From: CALSPH01 sp041690035
Lineage (GTDB): Bacteria; Bacteroidota; Bacteroidia; NS11-12g; UBA955
Length of the DNA: 7,940 nucleotides
Assembly: GCA_041690035.1 (NCBI GenBank)
Contig: JBDNFC010000102.1
Coordinates: 1-7,940, forward strand
Direction of reading: 5' to 3'
Numbering within the stretch: position 1 is the first letter of the stretch; every line of letters begins with the position of its first letter. The notes under the pieces were generated by a model. The model did no database searches. It was not told the origin of the DNA and was given only the letters and a program-made list of their open reading frames with translations. Positions 1-5,996 of the stretch are shown piece by piece. Both the position numbers and the translations under genes were made by a program.

Positions 1-12
1 AATTAACACCAA

Positions 13-89
13 CGGGGTGTAGCGTAGCCCGGTATCGCGCCTGCTTTGGGAGCAGGAGGTCGTAGGTTCGAATCCTGCCACCCCGACCA
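13..89 (+). tRNA. tRNA-Pro (anticodon UGG)
   Basis: A complete 77-nt cloverleaf can be folded by eye. The acceptor stem CGGGGTG (13-19) pairs with CACCCCG (79-85), followed by discriminator A86 and an encoded CCA (87-89). The anticodon stem CCTGC (40-44) pairs with GCAGG (52-56) and closes a 7-nt loop with TGG at 47-49, so the tRNA reads proline codons; G follows the anticodon as is usual for tRNA-Pro. The T-arm has the conserved GGTTCGAATCC (65-75). tRNA 3' ends are common integration sites for tyrosine-recombinase elements, which fits the repeat and truncated gene immediately downstream. Confidence 0.96.
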
Positions 90-97
90 ATAGAATC

Positions 98-134
98 AAG
101 GGTTTTAGACTTATTTAGTTTGGAACCCTTTTTT
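98..134 (+). terminator. Intrinsic terminator after tRNA-Pro
   Basis: AAGGGTT (98-104) pairs with AACCCTT (124-130) as a perfect 7-bp stem around a 19-nt loop. The 3' arm runs into a six-base T stretch (129-134). It lies 9 nt past the tRNA CCA and probably ends the tRNA transcript. The loop is longer than in a classic terminator, so its efficiency is uncertain. Confidence 0.6.
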
Positions 135-135
135 A

Positions 136-157
136 TTTGCACACAATTTGCACACAA
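136..157. repeat. Perfect tandem 11-bp direct repeat (possible recombination/att scar)
   Basis: TTTGCACACAA occurs twice back to back, at 136-146 and 147-157, without mismatch. It sits 47 nt past the end of tRNA-Pro and overlaps the apparent start of the FN3 gene. What is seen is only the duplication and its location. The inference is that it is a core- or arm-type binding site of a tyrosine recombinase, or the scar of an element that used this tRNA. A simple slippage duplication would look the same. Confidence 0.7.
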
Positions 158-2178
158 CTTACATTGGAATTACAATAGGACAAGATTGTAAAATTAGTGA
201 TTCTTCCAATAAAGTTGTACTTAGGTGGGCGCCTTCTAGCAGTGCTGCTTTTTTTGTTTTAAAAACGTATGGATACCAAGTAGAAAAAACATTAATTTCT
301 AAAGATAAAAAATTTGTAAAAGCCAGTTGGCAGAAAATTGGTGTATTTATGCCTGCTGACAGCTTAATATGGGCAAAAAGAGTAGATACTAGCAATGGCT
401 ATCAAGTGATTGCTGCACATTGTGCTTTAGCAAAAATAAACGCACCATTGCCTCAAAATCCAAATTTTGATGAACTAATGCAACGCAATAATGAAGAGAA
501 AAATTTGCATGGATTCGCTTTAGTTGCTGCTGATTTTGATACAACAGCTGCAAATTTATTGGGGTTAAGGTTTGAAGATAAAAATATTGAAAAAGATGCT
601 GTTTATGGTTATCGTATTAAGTCGCTAGCACCAAATAATATATTGCAAATTGAAGGTTCTGAAACCTTTGTTTTAACTACTTTAGAAGCTGTGATGGTGC
701 CCCCTTCCCTTGAAGAATTTGGGTTAGAAAGAACTATTTTAATCAATTGGTACAATCAATTGCATAAAAATTATTTTACAGGTTATTATTTAGAAAAAGG
801 CGATGCAAAGGGTGAAAATTTTAAACGTTTAAATAAAAATCCTATGACCCGATTATACGATCCATCTAATCCAAACGGACAAGATTTGTTTATGTACAAA
901 GATTCGGTGGAAAAAAATTATGTGGTCTATAGCTACCGTTTAACAGGCATAAATGCCTTTGGCGAACTTTCTTTACCTGGGCCAATTGTTTTTAGTTATG
1001 GAAGAGATAGAACTGCGCCTGAAGCGGCTTATGAAGTAACAGCCTCAGATGTTTTAGGTAAATATTTAGATATTAAATGGAAAAAAGATGTTTATGAAAA
1101 AGATTTTGTTGGGTTTAATGTATTGCGAGGCAATGATTATAAAGGGCCTTTTGAAATTATCAATGAAAAACTTTTACCCAAAGGCACTGTATCTTTTTTA
1201 GATAAAAAACCAGATGCAATGGCAGGAGGTTATTATAAAATAGAGGCTTTAGATACTGCTGGCAATCAAGCATGGTCTTTGGGTGTTCATGGTTTTTTAA
1301 TTGATAGCATTCCGCCTGCCAAACCCAAAGGGCTAAAAGGAACTATCGATACCAATGGCGTTGTAACACTGAATTGGAATTTAGGACCCGAGCAGGATAT
1401 AAAAGGCTATAGAATTTATTATGCCAATCAAATAGACCATGAGTTTACTGTTTTGACAGGCTATTTGCATCAAGACACTATTTTTACTGATACCATTTCT
1501 CTAAAAACCATGACCGAAGATATTTTTTATCAAATTGCTGCCTCAGATAGACATTTTAACCACTCAGAAAGATCGGAAATAATAAAACTCCAGAAGCCCG
1601 ACACCATTGCTCCTGTTAAACCCATGTTTAGCAATATTTTGGTTACCGATACAGCCGTTTATTTAAGTTGGATACCAAGCTCAAGTTTAGATGTTATAAA
1701 ACATAATATTTATAGAAAAATGGGCGAAGGTCAATTTACATTATGGAAATCAGTCGATGGAAAAATTATTACACAGTTAATTGACGAGGATGTAAAAATT
1801 GGACAAATTTATACTTATAAAATTGAAGCAATTGATGATGTAAATAATAGCAGTGGTTTTCCTGCCGAGGTAAGCGGAAAAATATATGATGTAGGAAAAC
1901 GTCAAGCCATAAAAATGGTAAAAGTAGTTTATAATAAAGAAACAAAAAGAAATATCATTACTTGGGAATATCCATTGTCAGATAAATACCATTATATTAT
2001 CTATCGTTCTTATAACGAAAGTACTTTTAGAATTTATAAAGCTGTTGATGGCGATAAATTAAGTTATGAAGATTGGGATTTACTTGGAAAAGGCACCTAT
2101 ACCTATGCAGTAATGGCTTTTTATAAAGATGGTGGAAGCAGTGGATTAAGTCAAAAATTGTCCATAGAAGTTAAATAA
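148..2178 (+). CDS. Fibronectin type III multidomain protein, probably 5'-truncated
   Basis: This is a 676-codon frame with a chain of beta-sandwich FN3-like domains. There is a divergent N-terminal domain (about residues 15-183, with LRWAP at 25-29 and YGYQVEK at 41-47), then units at about 184-286, 290-388, 390-485, 488-580 and 585-676. The later ones show typical endings such as YTYKIEAIDD and YTYAVMAFYKDG. From memory, the N-terminal domain matches a Bacteroidota FN3 family that normally begins with a signal peptide a short way before the LRWAP motif. Here no signal peptide or ATG precedes it: the only upstream start is TTG148, inside the direct repeat, with a stop at 106-108. The first in-frame ATG is at 349, which would remove the conserved LRWAP region. 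The protein has no T9SS sorting domain and ends in an FN3 strand. Likely roles of the intact family are extracellular adhesion or assembly. As it stands the product would probably stay in the cytoplasm or not be made. The C-terminus looks complete. Confidence 0.75.
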   Translation: MHTTYIGITIGQDCKISDSSNKVVLRWAPSSSAAFFVLKTYGYQVEKTLISKDKKFVKASWQKIGVFMPADSLIWAKRVDTSNGYQVIAAHCALAKINAPLPQNPNFDELMQRNNEEKNLHGFALVAADFDTTAANLLGLRFEDKNIEKDAVYGYRIKSLAPNNILQIEGSETFVLTTLEAVMVPPSLEEFGLERTILINWYNQLHKNYFTGYYLEKGDAKGENFKRLNKNPMTRLYDPSNPNGQDLFMYKDSVEKNYVVYSYRLTGINAFGELSLPGPIVFSYGRDRTAPEAAYEVTASDVLGKYLDIKWKKDVYEKDFVGFNVLRGNDYKGPFEIINEKLLPKGTVSFLDKKPDAMAGGYYKIEALDTAGNQAWSLGVHGFLIDSIPPAKPKGLKGTIDTNGVVTLNWNLGPEQDIKGYRIYYANQIDHEFTVLTGYLHQDTIFTDTISLKTMTEDIFYQIAASDRHFNHSERSEIIKLQKPDTIAPVKPMFSNILVTDTAVYLSWIPSSSLDVIKHNIYRKMGEGQFTLWKSVDGKIITQLIDEDVKIGQIYTYKIEAIDDVNNSSGFPAEVSGKIYDVGKRQAIKMVKVVYNKETKRNIITWEYPLSDKYHYIIYRSYNESTFRIYKAVDGDKLSYEDWDLLGKGTYTYAVMAFYKDGGSSGLSQKLSIEVK

Positions 2179-2183
2179 GTATA

Positions 2184-2215
2184 TTGATTGTAAATCATTT
2201 AAAGCCTTATATTTG
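2184..2215 (+). promoter_or_regulatory. Candidate Bacteroidota promoter before decayed gene
   Basis: TATATTTG at 2208-2215 matches the TAnnTTTG -7 consensus of Bacteroidota exactly. A TTG lies at 2184-2186 with a 21-base spacer, and a second TTG at 2188-2190 with a 17-base spacer. Transcription would begin about at the ATG at 2220, giving an almost leaderless message or a short noncoding RNA. The match is good, but such motifs are not rare in A/T-rich DNA. Confidence 0.4.
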
Positions 2216-2219
2216 TAAT

Positions 2220-2529
2220 ATGAAAACCAAAGTTGTAATCTCTGTTTTTGCTTGCTTTTAGTTTGCAGTTTTTTTTATTGTGTAATATAAAAATTCTCAA
2301 AATACGATACTAAACAAACATACCGTAAATACCGCGCTTAATAATTTAGACAATCCGTCTTTGCAACAACGCGTTGCCTTAAAATTATTTTAAAGATGCC
2401 TTGACAGAAAATAGAATTGCTGAATTAAAGAAACTATCATATCCGTATAAAAATTTGTTTTAAAAATATGTTAATTGATATCGGTTATTACCAACATTAG
2501 AGGGCTATTTTGCAATTAACGTTGCTTAA
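2220..2529 (+). pseudogene. Decayed small gene with signal-peptide-like start
   Basis: From ATG2220 the frame reads MKTKVVISVFACF, then TAG at 2259-2261, more hydrophobic residues (FAVFFIV), TAA at 2283-2285, and then a coding-looking stretch ending in NNLDNPSLQQRVALKL. Just after that a stop appears, but a shift of frame continues the sense as YFKDALTENRIAELKKL and so on to TAA 2461-2463. The same shifted frame carries one more stop and then RLLPTLEGYFAINVA to TAA 2527-2529. The sum looks like a small exported protein broken by two nonsense codons and a frameshift in the first two-thirds, with further decay after it. The family is not recognised. The alternative is noncoding sequence that resembles coding sequence by chance, or a small RNA made from the promoter just upstream. 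This entry and the hipB promoter account for the gap between the FN3 gene and hipB. Confidence 0.4.
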
Positions 2530-2551
2530 ATTCAACATTACTAAAAAATAA

Positions 2552-2572
2552 TTTTTATTTTTCTAATAAAAA
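2552..2572. promoter_or_regulatory. Candidate HipB operator (inverted repeat)
   Basis: TTTTTATT (2552-2559) and AATAAAAA (2565-2572) form a perfect 8-bp inverted repeat with a 5-base centre, placed in the promoter spacer just upstream of the -7 element. HipB-type antitoxins bind such palindromes as dimers to repress their own operon. The arms are pure A/T, so a chance match is a real possibility. Confidence 0.3.
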
Positions 2573-2583
2573 ATGTATCTTTG
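2552..2583 (+). promoter_or_regulatory. Likely hipBA promoter
   Basis: TATCTTTG at 2576-2583 matches the Bacteroidota -7 consensus TAnnTTTG exactly and sits 38 bases before the hipB ATG, leaving a leader of roughly 30 nt. A T-rich stretch at 2552-2556 lies 19 bases upstream where the -33 TTTG element is expected, but it is not a good consensus match. No Shine-Dalgarno site is seen, and the leader is A/T-rich as is usual in this phylum. Confidence 0.55.
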
Positions 2584-2621
2584 TGGAGTAAACTAAACAT
2601 TAAGGCATAATTTTTAATTCA

Positions 2622-2972
2622 ATGACGGAAATAAACAACAATATTTATAAAGCTAATACAGATAAAGCGGTTTTAGTTAAAATTGGAGAATTTGTAAAAC
2701 ACAGCCGTTTAAAAATAAATAAAACACAGGTTCAATTGGCTGCCGATGCAGGTATTAATCGCAGTACACTCATAGAGTTAGAAAACGGTAATGGAGCTAA
2801 TGTGCTTACTTTTGTTCAGGTAATGCGCGCATTGGGTCAGCTAGATTTTTTTAAATCTTTAGAGGTTCAATCAGAGCTTAGTCCTATGATGCTTGCCGAA
2901 ATGCAGGCAAAATATAATCGCAAGCGCGCTTCAAAAACAAAAACCACAACAGTGAAAAAATCAGATTGGTAA
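2622..2972 (+). CDS. hipB: HipB-like XRE-family antitoxin / repressor
   Basis: This is a 116-residue cytoplasmic DNA-binding protein. An XRE/Cro-C1 helix-turn-helix spans about residues 20-78: the first helix is near 20-30, helix 2 at TQVQLAADAG (35-44), the recognition helix at NRSTLIELENG (46-56), then the capping helices through LGQLDFF (71-77). After it comes a basic, flexible tail rich in Lys/Thr/Arg (about 96-116) that ends in Trp116. It lies 6 bases before hipA on the same strand, the standard antitoxin-first order, so it should neutralise HipA and repress the operon jointly with it. The start is ATG2622, with a promoter about 40 bases upstream and no competing in-frame start that fits. 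In E. coli HipB the disordered C-terminal tail, which also ends in Trp, is important for proteolysis and contacts HipA; the tail here is suggestive of the same use. An ordinary XRE regulator is the alternative, but the hipA neighbour argues against it. Confidence 0.88.
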   Translation: MTEINNNIYKANTDKAVLVKIGEFVKHSRLKINKTQVQLAADAGINRSTLIELENGNGANVLTFVQVMRALGQLDFFKSLEVQSELSPMMLAEMQAKYNRKRASKTKTTTVKKSDW

Positions 2973-2978
2973 AATAGT

Positions 2979-4274
2979 ATGATAACCACGGCTTTTATAC
3001 ATATTTGGGGCGAAAGGATTGGGGCCATTGCCTGGAATGAAACAACTGGATTGGGGAGTTTTGAGTTTGATAAAAATTTTTTACAAGCTGAATTAAACGT
3101 AAGTCCTTTAAAAATGCCAATTTCCTTAGCTAGTGGACGCATTTTTTCATTTCCAGAAAATAGAAATAACAATACTTTTAAGGGTTTGCCTGGCTTATTG
3201 GCCGATGTATTGCCCGACAAATATGGCAATAGCATAATTAATGCTTGGCTGCAAAAGAACAATAGGCCTGCAAACAGTTTAAATCCAGTGGAAATGCTCT
3301 GTTTTATTGGAAATAGGGGAATGGGTGCTTTGGAGTTTGAACCCAATAACCCTAAAACAGAAAACAAAAATACGGACATAGAAATTGGCAGTTTGGTAAG
3401 TATTGCTGAGCAAATTCTAAAAAATAGAATTCAGTTTAATGCAAACCTAAGCAAGGAGGATGAAAAAGGCTTGCATGATATGTTAAAAATAGGCAGTTCG
3501 GCAGGAGGAGCAAGGGCAAAAGCAGTAATTGCATACAATCCTAAAAACGGAAAAGTAAAAAGTGGCCAAGCCAATGTTCCCAAAGGGTTTGAACATTGGT
3601 TAATTAAATTTGACGGTATTTCAGATCAGCAATTTGGTGCAAGTATTGGTTACGGAAGAGTGGAAATGGCCTATTATTTAATGGCAAAAAATGCAGGTGT
3701 AGAGATGTCGGAATCAAAATTATATGAAGAAAACGGCAGAGCTCATTTTATGACCAAACGGTTTGATAGAGTGGGCAATGAAAAAATACATTTACAGAGT
3801 TTTTGTGCTTTGCAGCATTTTGATTTTAATGAAGTAAATCTTTTTAGTTATGAGCAATTATTTGAAACCATGCGATTATTAGGCTTGCCTTACATTGCTG
3901 CCAGCCAAATATTTAGGCGAATGGTATTTAATGTAATGGCAAGAAACTGCGATGACCACACCAAGAATTTTGCTTTTTTGATGGACAAAAACGGGAATTG
4001 GAATTTATCGCCTGCTTTTGATATTTGCCACGCATACAGACCTAACAGCGCATGGGTTAGTCAACATGCCTTGAGCATTGGTGGCAAAAGAAAAGATTTT
4101 GTAATGCAGGATTTTATAAGTTTAGCCAATGCCATGAACATTAAAAAACCATTAGAAATTATTGAGCAGGTAAAACAGGCAGTTTCCCGTTGGGGGCATT
4201 TTGCAAAGTTAGTTGAGGTGGATAAAGTTTTAACTAAAGCTATTGAAAGTACTTTAACCCTGATTACGCATTAG
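2979..4274 (+). CDS. hipA: HipA-family serine/threonine kinase toxin
   Basis: At 431 residues it is full length for the family. The N-terminal HipA subdomain (about 1-120) carries WGERIGAIAW at the start, GLPGLLADVLPDKYGN (69-84) and NPVEMLCFIGNRGMGALEFEP (102-122). The kinase-like part follows: a Gly-rich loop GSSAGGARAKA (172-182), with Ser174 at the place of the autophosphorylated Ser of E. coli HipA; WLIKFDG (207-213), with the probable ATP-binding Lys; FMTKRFDR (257-264); the catalytic segment ARNCDDHTKN (321-330), with D325 as base and N330 as metal ligand; and LSPAFDI (343-349), with D348 as the DFG-like aspartate. No key residue is missing, so an active kinase is expected. Known HipA proteins phosphorylate glutamyl-tRNA synthetase or other tRNA synthetases and induce dormancy; the target here is unknown. 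It is co-transcribed with hipB. The start ATG2979 is supported by the immediate N-terminal homology. The last bases overlap a minus-strand gene remnant. Confidence 0.92.
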   Translation: MITTAFIHIWGERIGAIAWNETTGLGSFEFDKNFLQAELNVSPLKMPISLASGRIFSFPENRNNNTFKGLPGLLADVLPDKYGNSIINAWLQKNNRPANSLNPVEMLCFIGNRGMGALEFEPNNPKTENKNTDIEIGSLVSIAEQILKNRIQFNANLSKEDEKGLHDMLKIGSSAGGARAKAVIAYNPKNGKVKSGQANVPKGFEHWLIKFDGISDQQFGASIGYGRVEMAYYLMAKNAGVEMSESKLYEENGRAHFMTKRFDRVGNEKIHLQSFCALQHFDFNEVNLFSYEQLFETMRLLGLPYIAASQIFRRMVFNVMARNCDDHTKNFAFLMDKNGNWNLSPAFDICHAYRPNSAWVSQHALSIGGKRKDFVMQDFISLANAMNIKKPLEIIEQVKQAVSRWGHFAKLVEVDKVLTKAIESTLTLITH

Positions 4275-4515
4275 AGATTCTACTTGCAGTCAAAACTTCT
4301 TCAAAGACAAGAGTTTTATCTATTTTAATTCTTAGAATAGAACTACTGTTCTCGCCAATTAAAATTTTGCAACCCCATTTGTGTTTATAGCGTTTTTGAC
4401 TGACATCGAGAACTTTAAATGCGTAATCAGGTTTACTGAATTATAGGCAATAAGTCAATTTTCCTGCCGAATATTCAGCCAAAGCTACTAAATATTCATT
4501 TAACGCAAAATTAAT
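4264..4515 (-). pseudogene. Minus-strand gene remnant convergent with hipA
   Basis: On the minus strand one frame stays coding-like from 4515 down to a TAA at 4266-4264, broken only by a TAA at 4443-4441. The upstream part reads ALNEYLVALAEYSAGKLTYC; the downstream 58 residues include FSKPDYAFKVLDVSQKRY and KHKWGCKILIGENSSSILRI, ending RISNA. No start codon or N-terminal half is found; a stop at 4518-4516 closes the frame. It overlaps the last 11 bases of hipA tail to tail. This looks like the 3' end of a lost gene. The family is not recognised. Chance openness in A/T-rich DNA is possible but is made less likely by the ordered, charged residue pattern. It accounts for most of the space between hipA and the next gene. 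Confidence 0.4.
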
Positions 4516-4527
4516 TTAAACTTAATT

Positions 4528-4535
4528 TAATTTCG
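4528..4535 (+). promoter_or_regulatory. Candidate -7 element of the surface-protein operon
   Basis: TAATTTCG differs by one base from the TAnnTTTG consensus and sits 17 bases before ATG4553. No good -33 TTG is seen at the expected distance. A direct repeat of TTAATTTAA (4511-4519 and 4522-4530) runs into it. It is the best candidate promoter for the three downstream genes, but it is weak. Confidence 0.35.
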
Positions 4536-4552
4536 TACTCAATAATTACAAA

Positions 4553-5992
4553 ATGAAAAAAATATATTTACTTTTAACCCTCGTTTTTACCTTCTATCTT
4601 GTTGCTCAAGGAAACGACAACATTAAATACTGTAATGCCGATACCATCAATACTTACGAGTACATTGTTGGTTCGTCTTTTAAACAAATTAGTAAAAGAG
4701 AAATTTATACCTATAACAAAGGCAATAATGTAGAATACCTAAATCAAAAATGGAATGAAAGTACTTTAGAATTTGACAATTTTGGCAAAAATACGTACCA
4801 ATATAATGGCAATGGAGACAGAACAGAATCTTTAGTTCAAAAATGGGATGTAATGGGTAAAAAGTGGGTAAATTCTAATATGTATAAATTTACTTACAGT
4901 AATAAAAATTATAAAGAAATTGAAAGAAGTTATTTTATTTGGCAAGTGGCAACCAATAAATGGCGACATAACAATCGAAATTTAACCGAATATGATGTCG
5001 ATGATAATATGACTTCTTATTCATCTGAAAATTACATTACCAAATTTGACACCTTAGGGTTTTCTAGTAGACAGCTTAACACATATTACAGCACCAACAA
5101 ATTGAAGCAAATAGAATATCAAAATTTTGATCAAACCTTAGTTGATTGGGTAAATGCGAACTTAGTTAATTATAATTATGATGCCAATAATTTGTTGATA
5201 GAAAATGCTACTAAAAGTTGGTCTACAACCCTAAATGCTTATGTAAATAATAATAGAAGAACAAACCAATATGATGCTAATAATCTAGAATTAGAATCTA
5301 AAGTTGAAGTATGGAATCCAACGCTTGGGGTTTTTGTAAACAGAAATTTAATTGTATCAATTTATGGCAATAAAAACACACGCGTGAAAGCATATCAACT
5401 AGAATGGAACATCACTTTTAATGTTTGGGATAGCTTTAGCAAAACCGAATATTTTTATAATGCAAATTTAAAAACAGATTCTGCGCTTGCTTATTTATGG
5501 AATATTACGGGCCCATGGACAAAATGGAATAAGACACTATATACTTATGATTTAAGAGGAAGCTTAACCAATAGATTGGAATTAGATTGGAATAGCAGAG
5601 ACAATCAATATCAAAATAGGTATAAAACAAAATATGATTATAATAAGGACACTTTTTTAATTGCAGAAGAAACCTTCTCTAGATGGGATGCCTCTTTAAA
5701 TGATTATGAAAATAAATCGAGAATTGAATACAGTTGCCCTGAGAATAAAAACACTGGCTTATTAAATATTGAAAATGATTTATTTTCTATATTTCCAAAC
5801 CCTACAACAGGAAATATTTTAAATGCCAAGGTTTTAAATCCTACTTTTTATGAAATTTACACTGCCATGGGAACTTTAGTAAGCGATGGTTTTTTTGAAA
5901 AAGGAACCAATTCCATTGAAATATCAAGGTTTACAAAAGGCATCTATTTTATAAAAACACAAACAAGCACACAAAAAATAATAATTCAATAA
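4553..5992 (+). CDS. Secreted 31-residue-repeat protein with T9SS type A sorting domain
   Basis: At 479 residues it begins with a signal peptide (MKK, hydrophobic 4-18, probable cleavage after AQG near 20). About 345 residues of tandem repeats follow, then a T9SS C-terminal sorting domain (about 403-479) with IFPNPTTGNI (413-422), IYTAMGTLVSDG (435-446) and FTKGIYFIKT (460-469), ending in KIIIQ. Type IX substrates cross the inner membrane by Sec and the outer membrane by T9SS, where this domain is removed and the protein is surface-anchored or released. The repeat unit has a Tyr (often Y-x-Y-D/N), an aromatic about 14 residues later (mostly Trp-Asn/Asp), and another aromatic 7 later. Key Tyr positions are 54, 84, 115, 147, 178, 209, 240, 271, 302, 332 and 363. 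No enzyme motif is seen; a beta-hairpin stack for binding or adhesion is inferred. The next gene starts 4 bases after the stop, so they are co-transcribed. The start is set by the signal peptide. Confidence 0.85.
   Translation: MKKIYLLLTLVFTFYLVAQGNDNIKYCNADTINTYEYIVGSSFKQISKREIYTYNKGNNVEYLNQKWNESTLEFDNFGKNTYQYNGNGDRTESLVQKWDVMGKKWVNSNMYKFTYSNKNYKEIERSYFIWQVATNKWRHNNRNLTEYDVDDNMTSYSSENYITKFDTLGFSSRQLNTYYSTNKLKQIEYQNFDQTLVDWVNANLVNYNYDANNLLIENATKSWSTTLNAYVNNNRRTNQYDANNLELESKVEVWNPTLGVFVNRNLIVSIYGNKNTRVKAYQLEWNITFNVWDSFSKTEYFYNANLKTDSALAYLWNITGPWTKWNKTLYTYDLRGSLTNRLELDWNSRDNQYQNRYKTKYDYNKDTFLIAEETFSRWDASLNDYENKSRIEYSCPENKNTGLLNIENDLFSIFPNPTTGNILNAKVLNPTFYEIYTAMGTLVSDGFFEKGTNSIEISRFTKGIYFIKTQTSTQKIIIQ
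4703..5731 (+). repeat. Tandem 31-residue (about 93-bp) coding repeats, eleven units
   Basis: Eleven units cover residues 51-393 with a period of 30-32 residues. Second-Tyr spacings are 30, 31, 32, 31, 31, 31, 31, 31, 30 and 31. Nine units carry Trp 13-15 residues after the Tyr (W67, W98, W130, W223, W254, W285, W316, W346, W378). An aromatic usually follows 7 residues after that (F74, W105, W137, Y230, F261, W292, Y353, Y385). The two units at 147 and 178 are divergent: Tyr161 and Phe192 replace Trp, though Trp199 keeps the last position in the second. Units have diverged at DNA level, so the array is old rather than freshly expanded. Confidence 0.85.
5759..5989 (+). other. T9SS type A C-terminal sorting domain (domain within CDS)
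   Basis: This covers residues 403-479 of the repeat protein. The FPNPTTG motif, the central YxIYTAMG strand and the GIYFIKT final strand are the classic landmarks of the Por secretion C-terminal domain. It marks the protein as exported by type IX secretion and fixes the host as a Bacteroidota member with that machinery. Confidence 0.9.
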
Positions 5993-5996
5993 AAAT

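Noticed and set aside
116..123. TAGTTTGG as a possible -7 promoter element for the FN3 gene
   Set aside because: It has one mismatch, no -33 element was seen, and it lies within the terminator loop; not convincing.
159..395. Minus-strand open frame of 78 codons opposite the FN3 gene
   Set aside because: It lies fully inside a clear coding frame, has no family-like composition and no promoter; it is a shadow.
2867..3379. Minus-strand open frame of 170 codons across the hipB-hipA junction
   Set aside because: It is antisense to two well-supported genes, its residues mirror their codons, and it has no plausible start signal.
4511..4530. Direct repeat TTAATTTAA twice at 11-bp spacing as a regulator site
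   Set aside because: It is pure A/T sequence in an A/T-rich spacer; chance is sufficient, so it is only mentioned with the promoter.
4703..5731. CRISPR-like or DNA-level tandem array
   Set aside because: The periodicity is at protein level (31 codons) with diverged DNA and no conserved repeat/spacer pattern.
4553..5992. Rhs/YD-repeat polymorphic toxin
   Set aside because: There is no core-domain DPxG-type motif or toxin C-terminus; the protein is far too short and ends in a T9SS sorting domain.
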